Part shown: piece by piece, positions 8,227 through 17,083 of the stretch | Numbering within the stretch: the stretch's first letter is position 1 | How the letters are laid out: each line of letters opens with the position of its first letter | Position numbers and translations under genes: made by a program | Source: Flavimaribacter sediminis | GTDB taxonomy: Bacteria; Pseudomonadota; Alphaproteobacteria; Rhizobiales; Rhizobiaceae | Length of the DNA stretch: 64,000 nt | NCBI RefSeq assembly: GCF_019492055.1 | Contig: NZ_JAICBX010000006.1 | Span: 62,001 to 126,000, forward strand | Direction: 5' to 3' | Notes under the pieces: model-generated | The model's database searches: none | What the model saw: the letters and a program-made list of their open reading frames with translations, nothing else | Told to the model about the DNA's origin: nothing

Positions 8227-9017
8227 TAGGCAAGCACCTCTCGATAGGCTTCGACCCGCGCGCTCGCCGCTCGCGACTGGACGATCAAAACGATCGCGAC
8301 CAGCACTGCGGCCGCAGCCACGCCGCCAACAACCCAGCTCGTCAGCATATCGAAGTCGGCCGGATCAACCGCAACGCCACCGCCAGTCAGAGAGCCGCCC
8401 GCGCCGCTCGCGGCCGACACCTTCTGTTTGAATGCCGTCTCGTCCTTGCCGTCGACGACCTCGCGCCGGGCGATCTCCTCGAGCTTCTGCGCCGTGCGCT
8501 GCTTTGCCTTTTCTCCCACGCCCTTGGTCATCGCTTCGGCCGCCATGGCGACGGCCTTGACCTCAATGTCGGCGACGCGGTTCGACCAGCCCTTGCCGAA
8601 GGTCTTCCAGATCTTCAGGCTCTGCATAAAGGAAAGCCGCTTACGGCAGATCGCCCGCGCCGTCACCGTATGATCGCTGGAGCCGACGCTCGCCTTCAGC
8701 CATTTCAGCCCGCGCGACACACCTGAATTCACCGCCGCGTCATAGACGGCAAGATCGACGCCCGGGACCAGATTGTATTTTACCGCCGTCGGATGCCAGT
8801 ATTCGTCGCGATAGAGCCGCAGCGCCTCGGAATAAGAGATTTGCCGCACCGGCTTTGCCGCCAGCCTCCGCTTTTTGAGCCAAGCCTGATAGGTCGCCTC
8901 CGTCACGCCATACATCGTCTTGCCACCCGGATCGGCCGCATGGTTCGACCATCCGCCCTCCCACTTGGCCGTGATTGTATGGCAGATGTTAAAACGTTCG
9001 CTCTTTGAAATGGACAT
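8226..9017 (-). CDS. Endolysin, glycosyl hydrolase 108 family with C-terminal membrane anchor
   Basis: The 263-residue protein starts with the GH108 signature: Glu in WEGGWSNHAADPGG (about residue 16) as catalytic acid, then TMYGVTEATY. The family hydrolyses peptidoglycan glycan strands. A second part (about 80-150) fits the peptidoglycan-binding domain that usually follows. Unusually, a clear hydrophobic helix lies near the C-terminus (about residues 225-248), so the enzyme may be tethered to the inner membrane. No N-terminal signal is present, so release depends on the adjacent holin. The ATG at 9017 begins the lysis unit. Confidence 0.85.
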   Translation of the reverse strand: MSISKSERFNICHTITAKWEGGWSNHAADPGGKTMYGVTEATYQAWLKKRRLAAKPVRQISYSEALRLYRDEYWHPTAVKYNLVPGVDLAVYDAAVNSGVSRGLKWLKASVGSSDHTVTARAICRKRLSFMQSLKIWKTFGKGWSNRVADIEVKAVAMAAEAMTKGVGEKAKQRTAQKLEEIARREVVDGKDETAFKQKVSAASGAGGSLTGGGVAVDPADFDMLTSWVVGGVAAAAVLVAIVLIVQSRAASARVEAYREVLA

Positions 9018-9344
9018 AGTCGCCTCAAAATGATTTCTGATTTCTCGGTAGAATCCTAAGAGACGGCCCCGCTTTGTGTCGCGGCCGTCAAATCGGTAAG
9101 CGCTGTGTGTTGGGGGTTAGTTGGGCGTCAAACGGGCGCTATTTCAGAGCTCTGGAGCTCGGCAAAGCTCTAAAGATTCCTCAACCAAATGGGGAAATCT
9201 TTCGAGAAGTGCCAAAAGATCCCGAACCGACGGGCTATCCGTGCAAGCCATTATCCAATGCAAATTAATGCAACTTTTGGGTTTATTGAAAGCCGGCTGA
9301 TCTGATACGTAGGACAAATTCCTTAATCGATACTCGAACTAGAT
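9018..9344. other. Intergenic region upstream of the lysis genes, with a hairpin
   Basis: About 330 bases without a gene I can support. GACGGCC (9062-9068) and GGCCGTC (9083-9089) form a stem with a 14-base loop, about 45 bases before the endolysin start on the minus strand. It may be part of the lysis leader or a weak terminator for upstream transcription. A short plus-strand frame at 9,074-9,268 is probably spurious. Confidence 0.4.
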
Positions 9345-9806
9345 ATGAAATTTGATTTTCACCCCTACATTGGCGCAGGCCCTTTGCGCTTCGGCATGAC
9401 GGCCCATGAAATCACACGCATCCTCGGCGCTCCGAACACGACCGAGATCTGTCGCGAATATCCAGAACAAATTGGTGTCTCCGAATACGCCTACGATGAG
9501 AAAGGCATTTTCGTCTATTTCAGCAAGGACTCCGGCGTAGACACAATCTCGTTCACGAATAACGTTATTAACTTCGCAGGAATGAACCTGAGAACAGTTC
9601 CGATCCGGTCGTTGAGAGAATGGGTCTAGGAGTATGACTGCGAAGTGGAGTTTGCCAACGGTTTTGACTTTTGCTCATTCAGGTTCGGCTTTTGGGCCTT
9701 TTCACTCAATGCCAACCACAATCCCGAAATCCCTGCAAAGGTAATCACGATTTTCAGGCGTGGCTATGTCGAGGACATGCGGACTGCCATTAGCTTGATG
9801 TGGTGA
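9345..9806 (+). pseudogene. Hypothetical gene interrupted by an in-frame TAG
   Basis: The first 94 codons encode a protein beginning MKFDFHPYIGAGPLRFGM, a pattern seen in small cytosolic proteins with an immunity-like look. A TAG at 9627-9629 ends it, but the same frame continues for 58 further codons with a natural protein composition (CEVEFANGFDFCSFRFGFWA) to a TGA at 9804-9806. The simplest reading is a 152-residue gene with a nonsense mutation; suppression or a sequencing error are alternatives. It is a single moron on the strand opposite to the tail genes, and its end overlaps the end of the tail gene by 17 bases. Confidence 0.6.
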
Positions 9807-11361
9807 CCGTCCCCAATATGGTTACGGTCACAGAAGCCGGCTCGACATAGGCGCCGGTCTCGTCGACGAACTGGACGCGCACGTTCCAGTCGTTCTTACC
9901 CCGGATCACCGGGATGACCACACCCGGATAGCTCACCGGCATTGTGTCGACGAGGATCTGATAGTTCGTGTCCACCATGTCCCTGTCGAAGTTAATCGCA
10001 AAATCCCAGTCTGCATGACGGGTGATGCTTTCGACATTGGTCGAGGAGGAAATCGTCGGGTCGGCCCCGGTGTTGGTGGTGAAGGAGACATGCACCTCCA
10101 CTTTTCCGAGCCCCTGATTGCCGAACACGTTCTCGACATCGCTTTCGATATTGTCTTCCGTAACGAGCCTGGAAGTATCGCCGGCAAACCCGTTCACGAT
10201 CTGGTTGTCGCTGGTGTAGCAGTGGAAGATATTGCTCTTGGCGGTGAGCGAGCTTCCAGATTCGAGATAGACGGCCGTTGTGGTTGTCAGGCCGTTGTTC
10301 GGCAGATTGACAGTCGAGTTTGTCAGCACGTTCATCTCGCCGTCGAAATAGAAGCCGAACAGCGCGCAGTCGTCGGCATAGCACTCAACGAAGACATTCT
10401 GGTTCCCGGATATTCGGAAGGCGCTTTCCATCTCGCCGTCAGTGGAGGGATAGCTCCAGCAGTGAACGCGGGCGAACATGCCGGAATAGATTTCGCCGGC
10501 AATGCCACGCCAGCATCCCTTGATGATCATATCCGAGATCAGACAGTCCGAATTAGGTGCAGGAAAGTCGAAATGGATGCCCTTCGGCTGGGTCGTATCG
10601 CCGTCGAACGGATTGCCTGGCTCTCGCAGGATCAGCCCATCATGGATGATCGCCTCGCCGCACTGCGATGTGCCGCTGCTGGAGCCCAGGTGGATGTAAT
10701 TGCCGTCACAGTCGACGAACTCGAAATCCGAGATATGGACGTGCTTGTAATCGTGAAAATAGATGATCCGTTCGGCCAGATAGTTGGCGTCGATCTTGCC
10801 GCCCTTGAAGAACACCCGCTTGGGAAGATCGTCTCCGGTCAACCCCTCGAACATGGCGACCATCGTTGCTGTTGCCCGCAGGTGAAATCCGTCCTCGAAG
10901 GAGAACGAGACCTTGGGCATCCATGTCAGGCCGCTTGCAAGCGCATATTGGCCGGTCAGTCCGTAGACCGTGCCGCCGTTGGCAAAGCTCGCCGCATAGT
11001 CGATGGCGCTCTGCATGGCGGCGCTACAGTCGGTCGCATTATCGGCCACGGCGCCGAAATGGTCGAAGGTGATCATCTCGCCTGCCGGCGCCCAAAGCCG
11101 GCCGTCGCCGGTCGTCAGCGCCGGAATGTCGGCGTCCTCATCCTCGAGGTAGGAAAGCACCCTGCCATTGTGCGCCACAAGTAATGTTACAGTGGAGGCT
11201 GAGATTGTCGCCTCCTCCGCCAGTTCACGACTGGCAAAGAAGGCCTGCAACGCATTGAGCGAGTCCCGGAAATCCTCTTTCGAGATGGCGTGGCCGCCGG
11301 AGGATGGAACACCGTCGATTTCGAAATCACGCAGAACGGTGTCAAATGGCAAAACCGCCAT
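9790..11361 (-). CDS. Beta-helix tail spike or tail fibre protein
   Basis: The 523-residue protein has a short N-terminal adaptor region and then a segment DHFGAVADNATDCSAAMQ, typical of pectate-lyase-fold (right-handed beta-helix) tail spikes, followed by irregular repeats. Such proteins bind or degrade surface polysaccharide and decide host range. The ATG at 11361 is chosen because AAGGGAG lies 9 bases upstream and the previous gene ends 16 bases away; a longer frame overlaps that gene. It is the last tail gene before lysis. Catalytic residues cannot be assigned, so binding only is possible. Confidence 0.75.
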   Translation of the reverse strand: MAVLPFDTVLRDFEIDGVPSSGGHAISKEDFRDSLNALQAFFASRELAEEATISASTVTLLVAHNGRVLSYLEDEDADIPALTTGDGRLWAPAGEMITFDHFGAVADNATDCSAAMQSAIDYAASFANGGTVYGLTGQYALASGLTWMPKVSFSFEDGFHLRATATMVAMFEGLTGDDLPKRVFFKGGKIDANYLAERIIYFHDYKHVHISDFEFVDCDGNYIHLGSSSGTSQCGEAIIHDGLILREPGNPFDGDTTQPKGIHFDFPAPNSDCLISDMIIKGCWRGIAGEIYSGMFARVHCWSYPSTDGEMESAFRISGNQNVFVECYADDCALFGFYFDGEMNVLTNSTVNLPNNGLTTTTAVYLESGSSLTAKSNIFHCYTSDNQIVNGFAGDTSRLVTEDNIESDVENVFGNQGLGKVEVHVSFTTNTGADPTISSSTNVESITRHADWDFAINFDRDMVDTNYQILVDTMPVSYPGVVIPVIRGKNDWNVRVQFVDETGAYVEPASVTVTILGTVTTSS

Positions 11362-11377
11362 AGTCGATATCTCCCTT

Positions 11378-13450
11378 TCAGACCACAACAACAGCGCCAG
11401 TTGCGACGGCGGTTGATTCCACGCCGGCCGCATTGGCTGCATAAATCCAGTAGTAGTAAGTCCCGGCGTCGAGCTCCTCTTCGACGAGGTCCATGACCGT
11501 CGAAACCGGGCCATAGACCGGCGAAGCGGTCACTTCTTCCGAGCCGCCCTCATCGTTCGTCGTGTTGCGGCGGATCACCGTCCGACTGAAGTTGTCGTTG
11601 CCCGGTGTTGTCCACTGCAGTGCGACCTCTCCTACGCCGGGCGTGGCAGCTACGGAAGAGACAGGATCGGGTGCGGCCTCGTCGGTCGTCGATGTGATCG
11701 TGATTGAATCGGTCCAATCGCTTGGCCGGTTGCGAGCAGTGATATGCCGAACCTGGAACTCGTATTCCGTTTCGTCACTCAAGTTGGGGCTTTCGGCTTC
11801 CGTCGCGCCGCTCGACACGGAGATCGGTATCCACTGACTCACGGCCGTTCTTTTGTATTGAGCCTCAACGGAGACAGATTCCGCCGGCGGCGCATCGAAC
11901 CCGATCAGCGCATAGGGCAGGTTTGCGGAAATCCGCTTGATTGTGACGACAAATCCGGTTGGCTCCGGAACGGTTGTATCTTCATCGATATCGGTCGTTT
12001 CAGGCTTGTCGCCCTCTTCGGTTGCTGGTGACCATGCCTCGGATTCTTCAGGAAGCGAGATCACGTCCAGAACCACGCCGAGCAGGATGCCGCCCTCCCC
12101 GAAATTGAATTCAAGATCCTGGATTTCGAAGACGTGATCGATCCCGAAGGCCTCCAGTCGAATGCGAACCAGATCCTCTCCGATCAGCGCCAGACCTCTC
12201 ATGTTCGCCGCGAACCGCCCTGCCCATTCGGGATTGCGCCTGTACCAGCGCTTCTTCATCAGTCTGCGGCACTGCCCATGGCTCGGCGCCATCGGATAGG
12301 TCACATCGTCGACTTCTATGCCCCGCGCAACGATATCGTCTTCGTCCTCCCACGGATCGGCGTCGCCTGTTGCGTAGTCGGCGTCCGGATCGAGAAAGGT
12401 CGCCCGGATCGTGTTCGGCCGCTGCTCAATGTCGAGCCCACGCGTCAACTCGATCACGTCGATGATCGAGTCCTCGTCGAGCGTCACGTCCGGTTCAGTC
12501 CATGTGCCGATCTTCAGCGTCACGCCGCCATCTGCGGTTGGCACGATCCGACCGTCGGTGCAGGCAAGCATTCGACCGATCACATCGGCCGGCCTTTCCT
12601 GAAGGGAATAGCTGCCCCACAGGCGATAACGCTCCTCTGTACCGCCTGCCTTCAGGGATACCGCCTCGGCGCACCGCTCAAAGGCCTTCTCCCAGCCCAG
12701 CTGCGCCAGAGACGTCGTGAGGGCTGATTCCGGCAGGCGCATACCTTCCGCACTGATCAGGTAATCGCGGATCACGCTCGCGCCGTTATCATCCCAGGCA
12801 GTCGCACCGGTTGTCGGATTTTTGATCTTTGCGCCACGCAGCACAACGCGAAACAGCGTGTTGATGCCGTTGGGGAAGATCTCAGCGTAGTCCTCTTCAC
12901 CGACCGGAAGCTGCACCGAGTACAGCATGGCGATGCCCTCGCCTCTGTGATCCTCCGTGAATGCATCGAAAGGGGGCGTAAACGGCTCGTCAGTCGACGC
13001 GCCGAGCCTTGTAATGATGCTGCACCGCGATCCGCCATAGGACGTGAAATACGGATCGGATTGCACGAATTCGCTGTCGTCCAACGTGACCTGGTTATCG
13101 TCAATCCAGTACTGTTCGATCCCGTCGATCTCGCCGTGAGAGATGGCGATGATCTTGTGGAACCCGCCTTGTTTGGTGGCGGCGAACAGCCATGGTCCGG
13201 ATGTTTTCACGCGGCCATAGTGACGCACGCGCGCCGCCGTGTTTTGCCGGGTGCTTTGCTGGACATCCTCCGGCCGCGGTTCCTGCGGCCTCGTCAGGAT
13301 GGAGCTGACATAGCTGATCCCGACCGAGATACCGGTATAGGCGGCGATCGTCACACCCCAGAAGATCGCATTGGCCGCCGCAGTGGTGGTGGCGACCGAG
13401 GCCGCGATGGTGGCAATCGCGGTTATTGCTCCCGGCACGGCACCCTCCAC
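11378..13450 (-). CDS. Tail tip / central fibre protein (host-specificity J-like)
   Basis: The 690-residue protein starts with a hydrophobic Ala/Thr-rich segment followed by QNTAARVRHYGRVKTSGPW and a GEIDGIEQYWIDD segment, the usual start of tail-tip attachment proteins. The middle resembles the phage tail hub region, and the C-terminal 200 residues contain two fibronectin type III-like repeats (for example the part around PTGFVVTIKRIS and the one around PDPVSSVAATPGVGEVALQW). It should sit at the distal tail end and contact the receptor. The start overlaps the preceding NlpC-like gene by 28 bases. Confidence 0.8.
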   Translation of the reverse strand: MEGAVPGAITAIATIAASVATTTAAANAIFWGVTIAAYTGISVGISYVSSILTRPQEPRPEDVQQSTRQNTAARVRHYGRVKTSGPWLFAATKQGGFHKIIAISHGEIDGIEQYWIDDNQVTLDDSEFVQSDPYFTSYGGSRCSIITRLGASTDEPFTPPFDAFTEDHRGEGIAMLYSVQLPVGEEDYAEIFPNGINTLFRVVLRGAKIKNPTTGATAWDDNGASVIRDYLISAEGMRLPESALTTSLAQLGWEKAFERCAEAVSLKAGGTEERYRLWGSYSLQERPADVIGRMLACTDGRIVPTADGGVTLKIGTWTEPDVTLDEDSIIDVIELTRGLDIEQRPNTIRATFLDPDADYATGDADPWEDEDDIVARGIEVDDVTYPMAPSHGQCRRLMKKRWYRRNPEWAGRFAANMRGLALIGEDLVRIRLEAFGIDHVFEIQDLEFNFGEGGILLGVVLDVISLPEESEAWSPATEEGDKPETTDIDEDTTVPEPTGFVVTIKRISANLPYALIGFDAPPAESVSVEAQYKRTAVSQWIPISVSSGATEAESPNLSDETEYEFQVRHITARNRPSDWTDSITITSTTDEAAPDPVSSVAATPGVGEVALQWTTPGNDNFSRTVIRRNTTNDEGGSEEVTASPVYGPVSTVMDLVEEELDAGTYYYWIYAANAAGVESTAVATGAVVVV

Positions 13451-13824
13451 GCTCTCGCAAGCCCATTTGATGAAGCCGCCATAAACCCGTTCACATCACG
13501 GCCGATCCATAACCGACCCGAACAGATCGTCATCACCAGCTTGTTTCTGATCCGCACTAGGCCGACGTCGCCCGGCTGAGGATTGCGCGTCCGCCTCAGA
13601 TCGGCGTGTTGCATGACCGCAAATACGGCGCGCGCCAGGTTTCGGGCGTCGTCATCAATCCAGGCAATCGCGTCTGCTCGGCAGCGATGCCGACGGCCAT
13701 AGAGGTCGAGTGGCGAGAACCCGGCGCGCAAGCTCACCCATCGATCAGCCATGGCGCAGCAATCCGTCTCGCCCCAGGCGAACGGTTTCGCCGTTTCGAT
13801 TTCGAGAAACGTTCTGAGATCCAT
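13423..13824 (-). CDS. Tail assembly protein of the DUF6950 / NlpC-P60-like type
   Basis: The 133-residue protein begins MDLRTFLE and has WGETDCCAMADRWV, with a Cys placed as in small cysteine-peptidase-like phage tail proteins, then a QPGDVGLV segment. Related proteins in this position (just before the tail tip) are thought to process peptidoglycan or to help assemble the tip. The ATG at 13824 lies 14 bases after the previous gene; a longer frame to 13884 overlaps it and is less likely. A catalytic His is not certain. Confidence 0.65.
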   Translation of the reverse strand: MDLRTFLEIETAKPFAWGETDCCAMADRWVSLRAGFSPLDLYGRRHRCRADAIAWIDDDARNLARAVFAVMQHADLRRTRNPQPGDVGLVRIRNKLVMTICSGRLWIGRDVNGFMAASSNGLARAWRVPCREQ

Positions 13825-13837
13825 TGGTCGGGACGGG

Positions 13838-14428
13838 TCAGTAGTCGGGATAGGTGAAGACCTTGTTCCGCAATGACGGAACAAACTGACAGATCAGATC
13901 GCCGGGAACGCGCGCCTGCTGATCGGTGTCGGTGTAGCGGCCCGCTGGCGGCAGAGACCGATTGTACCAGATGTTTTCCGCTGCGATTGCAATGCGGCGC
14001 ACGCCGCCGGTTTCCTCATCGTGCCGAGTCCAGGTCACGCGCGGCTTGCGCATGTAGCCCCAGGCAATTGCGATCGGCGATCCGTAGGTCTGCCATTCCG
14101 CGTCGATCAGCTGCAGGAACACCGTAACGACCTGCCCTTCAACTTCTTCCGTCTCGGCAAGAGCTTTCGCAAAGATGTCGGGCGCCACACCCGCCACACC
14201 GTGAAGATACAGTTCGAAACGTTCCGACACAGGCTCTCTTGAAAACTGGATGCCGCTGACCTGACCGGTCCCGTAGAGCGGAGTCCAAATCTCGGCGGCG
14301 GCCATCAAATCGCGCTCGCCGTTCCAGACCCGCACGGTCTCCGACACGAAGTCGAATTGAGTCAGGATCGCACAACGCACTTCAGTCTGCGACAGCGCCT
14401 CAATCTCGTCGGCGGTGAAGAATGCCAA
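13838..14428 (-). CDS. Phage tail baseplate/hub-like protein
   Basis: The 196-residue protein has a low-complexity-free beta-rich sequence with FDFVSETVRVWNGERDL near the start and many Trp, Tyr and Val residues, in the position where gene-transfer-agent-like and lambda-like phages carry the second distal tail protein. I cannot name the exact family. It lies 3 bases from the upstream tail gene, so the unit is tightly packed. Confidence 0.6.
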   Translation of the reverse strand: MAFFTADEIEALSQTEVRCAILTQFDFVSETVRVWNGERDLMAAAEIWTPLYGTGQVSGIQFSREPVSERFELYLHGVAGVAPDIFAKALAETEEVEGQVVTVFLQLIDAEWQTYGSPIAIAWGYMRKPRVTWTRHDEETGGVRRIAIAAENIWYNRSLPPAGRYTDTDQQARVPGDLICQFVPSLRNKVFTYPDY

Positions 14429-14431
14429 GGC

Positions 14432-15130
14432 TTACAAATCCTCGATAAATTCGACCGACGGGTAGCCATAGGCGGGCATCTGAAGGTCGAGCCGCATCGC
14501 GTCGTCGGAGCGCAATCGCATCCGACAGGTCGGCCTGTCGAAATTCAGTCTGGCGCCACTGGCCACGGCCTCGCGGAGCGGCGGCCGAAACGTCATCGCC
14601 GCGGTGTCCTCGTCCCAGGACCTGATCTGATACCAGCGCGGGCCCTTGCCAGCATGATCGATCGAAAACACCTGTCCGGGCTGCAGCCGAGGAGCATTGG
14701 CGACCGAAGCCGTCATCGCTGTCGCGCCAAGCGCTAGATCTCCTGAAACGGTCACGTCAACAATACCGCCGACATAGCCGCTTCCATCCGAGAAATAGGA
14801 GTCATCGCTGTGCGGCACTGCCGAGAACAATGTGGTGTAATCGAGACCGCTCGCGAAGGGAGCATAGGCCTGCTCATAGGCAGGCAATGGGACGTCGATC
14901 GCATTCAGCCGGCCATCGCACCAGGCCTCGATAGCGCGCCAGGTGAGCAGTGTGTCGCGGTCGTAAACTGGAACGCTCGACAATGTCGCAACCCAGACGC
15001 CGGCGTCGCTTGCGACGATCTGCGTCCGGCCCGATACCGAAGCGCCGCCCGATAGTGTTCTGGGCGCGAGACGCGGCAGCGTCGCCGCCTGAGGTTTCAG
15101 AACCGCCGAAGGCCAGGATGGTTTGGTCAC
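14432..15130 (-). CDS. Minor (distal) tail protein
   Basis: The 232-residue protein is beta-rich, with a stretch TQIVASDAGVWVATLSSVPV and a segment TLLTWRAIEAWCDGRLNAI that recur in minor tail proteins placed directly after the tape measure. Its start overlaps the tape-measure stop by 4 bases (ATGA), giving translational coupling. It probably forms the distal tail ring. Assignment rests on position and general pattern. Confidence 0.6.
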   Translation of the reverse strand: MTKPSWPSAVLKPQAATLPRLAPRTLSGGASVSGRTQIVASDAGVWVATLSSVPVYDRDTLLTWRAIEAWCDGRLNAIDVPLPAYEQAYAPFASGLDYTTLFSAVPHSDDSYFSDGSGYVGGIVDVTVSGDLALGATAMTASVANAPRLQPGQVFSIDHAGKGPRWYQIRSWDEDTAAMTFRPPLREAVASGARLNFDRPTCRMRLRSDDAMRLDLQMPAYGYPSVEFIEDL

Positions 15131-16932
15131 TGGTAGCGCCTCTGCTTCTCGGCCATAGCCTGCGGGAGCTGCTTGTTCGTCTGCTGCACAGATCCGCCGA
15201 TGATCGCCGGCGCGCTGGAGCGGACGGTCTGCACCGCCTGGTCTTTCACGAAGGATCGGAATCCGGCGTCACTGTCGAAGCTCACACCGATACTGGAGTT
15301 GAGATCGACGGCGATACGCTGTGCGGCGCCAGACTGCAGCCGCGGGCCGACCAGTTTCGACATCGGGATGACAGTAGCCGGGCCCTTGATGATTTCGGGT
15401 TCCCCCGCCTCGCCGGCAATCCCCCACTGTCCGGCCGGGATTTCGCCGCCCTCGGCAAACAAACCCGCAAACAGACCTCCGCCTGTTGTTCCGAACAGGC
15501 CGGCAAGAGGTCCTTGTCCGAGAAGAAGGGCTTGGGCAGCGAGTAAAACAACTTGCACGCCCAGCCTTTTGAGCTGCTCTTCCATGTCTTCAGCGCCCGA
15601 CTGCCAGATCTCAAAGGCCTGGACGCCGTAGTCTGCAAGCGCCTGTAGCGAACCCGCAAAAGCTCTCTGCTGTTCTTCAAGCCGCTTCTGTTCTTCGGCC
15701 ACGGCCGCAATTGCCTGGCGCTCTTGTTCGAGCCGGTCGACGAGCGCGATAATCTGCTGGCCCTGTTCGGAGGAAGCGTCAACGCCCGCGGCGCGAAGCT
15801 GGATCAGCTTTTCCTGCTCGACTTGCGTACGGCCGAGCAGCTCGATCTCCAACGTCAACGCATCAATGGTTTGCTGGGCGCTGGACGCACTGGAGCCTGA
15901 TGAAGATCTGGCCGATCCTGTCCGATTGTTATTGGCCGGTTCCGGGATCATCGTTCTGGGTAAATCATATTGATAGTCGCCCGCGCCACCGAAAGGTTCG
16001 AGCGGATTAGCGGCCATCTGTTGCTGTTGCTGAATCTGCTTGATCTCATCCGGATCGGTGACAATGCCCCTGCCCGGCACGAACACGGCGTCCTGATTTG
16101 CGCCTACGAGCTTACCAAGTTTCTCGAAGATTGATGCATTTCCAAGATTGCCCAGCTTCTCCTCAATCCAGTCGACAGCGTCTCCTATCTCGTAGAAAGC
16201 ATCCACGACGGTGAGAATGGCCTGCTGCATGTTAACCTCAAAGCGACGGCTGACCCGTGTCCAGTCATCGTCGAATTCCTCGGCCCTCCGCAGTAGCTGC
16301 TCCTCAATGACGCCACCGGCGTTCGCGGCTTCACCGGCCAGATCCCGCACGCCCTTGGCGCCGTTGCGCATTGCGAGCACCATATCGCCACCCGACCGGC
16401 CGAAGGCTTCCGTGGCTAGATAAAGCTTGTTCTGGGAGCTTTCCGCGCCGGCGATCAGGTCGGCATATTCAGCCAGCAGCTGATTGACCGATTTCATCTC
16501 GCCGTTCGCGTCGAAGAGCGAGATGTTGTTGGCGTCGAGGATTTTCTTCAGGTTGCCGGTTCCTGTCTGCGCCTCCGTCAGTCGCTTGTTGAACTGCTCC
16601 ATTGCCATCGTGAACTTGTCGGCCTCGACGCCGGCAAGACCAAAACCGAACTGCAGGCGCTGGAATTCGTCTGTCAGCAGTCCAACCTTGTCCGCGTCCT
16701 TCGCAAGCCGTGACATGTCCTCCACGACAGAACGCACCGCTCCTGCACTCACGCCGATCCCGGCGAGAGCCGCGGCAGCTCCGGCTATATTGGTGCGGGC
16801 AGCGCCGACAGCATTCATCGAGACGCCGAGCCGGCGCACCCCGGCGTCAGATGTCCGCACCCGGCGATCGAATGAATTGAATGCGGCGTCCGAGCGGTCT
16901 CGCGCACGGATGTTCCAGCTAAGATCCGGCAT
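15127..16932 (-). CDS. Tail tape measure protein
   Basis: The 601-residue protein starts with the typical tape-measure head (RARDRSDAAFNSFDRRV), followed by an Ala/Gly-rich hydrophobic region, long helical stretches, a Gln/Glu-rich coiled coil (about 345-435) and a hydrophobic Leu/Gly-rich segment near 455-490. Tape measures set tail length and become part of the DNA ejection channel. At about 600 residues it predicts a short tail compared with lambda (853 residues). It follows the tail chaperone frameshift product by only 8 bases, the standard arrangement. Confidence 0.85.
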   Translation of the reverse strand: MPDLSWNIRARDRSDAAFNSFDRRVRTSDAGVRRLGVSMNAVGAARTNIAGAAAALAGIGVSAGAVRSVVEDMSRLAKDADKVGLLTDEFQRLQFGFGLAGVEADKFTMAMEQFNKRLTEAQTGTGNLKKILDANNISLFDANGEMKSVNQLLAEYADLIAGAESSQNKLYLATEAFGRSGGDMVLAMRNGAKGVRDLAGEAANAGGVIEEQLLRRAEEFDDDWTRVSRRFEVNMQQAILTVVDAFYEIGDAVDWIEEKLGNLGNASIFEKLGKLVGANQDAVFVPGRGIVTDPDEIKQIQQQQQMAANPLEPFGGAGDYQYDLPRTMIPEPANNNRTGSARSSSGSSASSAQQTIDALTLEIELLGRTQVEQEKLIQLRAAGVDASSEQGQQIIALVDRLEQERQAIAAVAEEQKRLEEQQRAFAGSLQALADYGVQAFEIWQSGAEDMEEQLKRLGVQVVLLAAQALLLGQGPLAGLFGTTGGGLFAGLFAEGGEIPAGQWGIAGEAGEPEIIKGPATVIPMSKLVGPRLQSGAAQRIAVDLNSSIGVSFDSDAGFRSFVKDQAVQTVRSSAPAIIGGSVQQTNKQLPQAMAEKQRRYQ

Positions 16933-16940
16933 GTTCGGTC

Positions 16941-17083
16941 CTATGTTTCCTTCGGCGCTGTTTCGCGGATGTATTCCAGCCAGCCCTGGAATTCCTCGAT
17001 TGTCATGGCGCCGACCTCATCGAGCGTCTTGTTCAGGCGATCCGCCACCACGAAGGTGTTCCACAGCGCCGGATCGCGTTTTA
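16941..17083 (-). CDS. -1 frameshift extension of the tail assembly chaperone (T part)
   Basis: After slippage the -1 frame runs from 17,084 to a TAG at 16,941-16,943 and adds 47 residues, beginning LKRDPALWNTFVVADRLNK and ending with a helical WLEYIRETAPKET tail. The composition is natural for coding sequence, and the frame ends just before the tape-measure ATG at 16,932. This is the equivalent of the T domain of lambda gpGT, which binds the tape measure during tail assembly. The full fusion would be 163 residues. There is no start codon of its own with a good ribosome-binding site, which supports expression by frameshift only. Confidence 0.85.

Noticed and set aside
9074-9268. 64-residue plus-strand frame upstream of the lysis genes
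   Set aside because: No good ribosome-binding site, no known motif, and it overlaps a hairpin; could be a gene remnant but cannot be supported.
1-9344. Search for a second copy of the tRNA-Leu 3' end as left attachment site
   Set aside because: No stretch matching the tRNA end was found by eye, so the left end is not called.
10015-11184. 389-residue plus-strand open frame inside the tail spike gene
   Set aside because: It is antisense to a well-supported tail gene, shows no domain, and such long shadows are common in GC-rich DNA.
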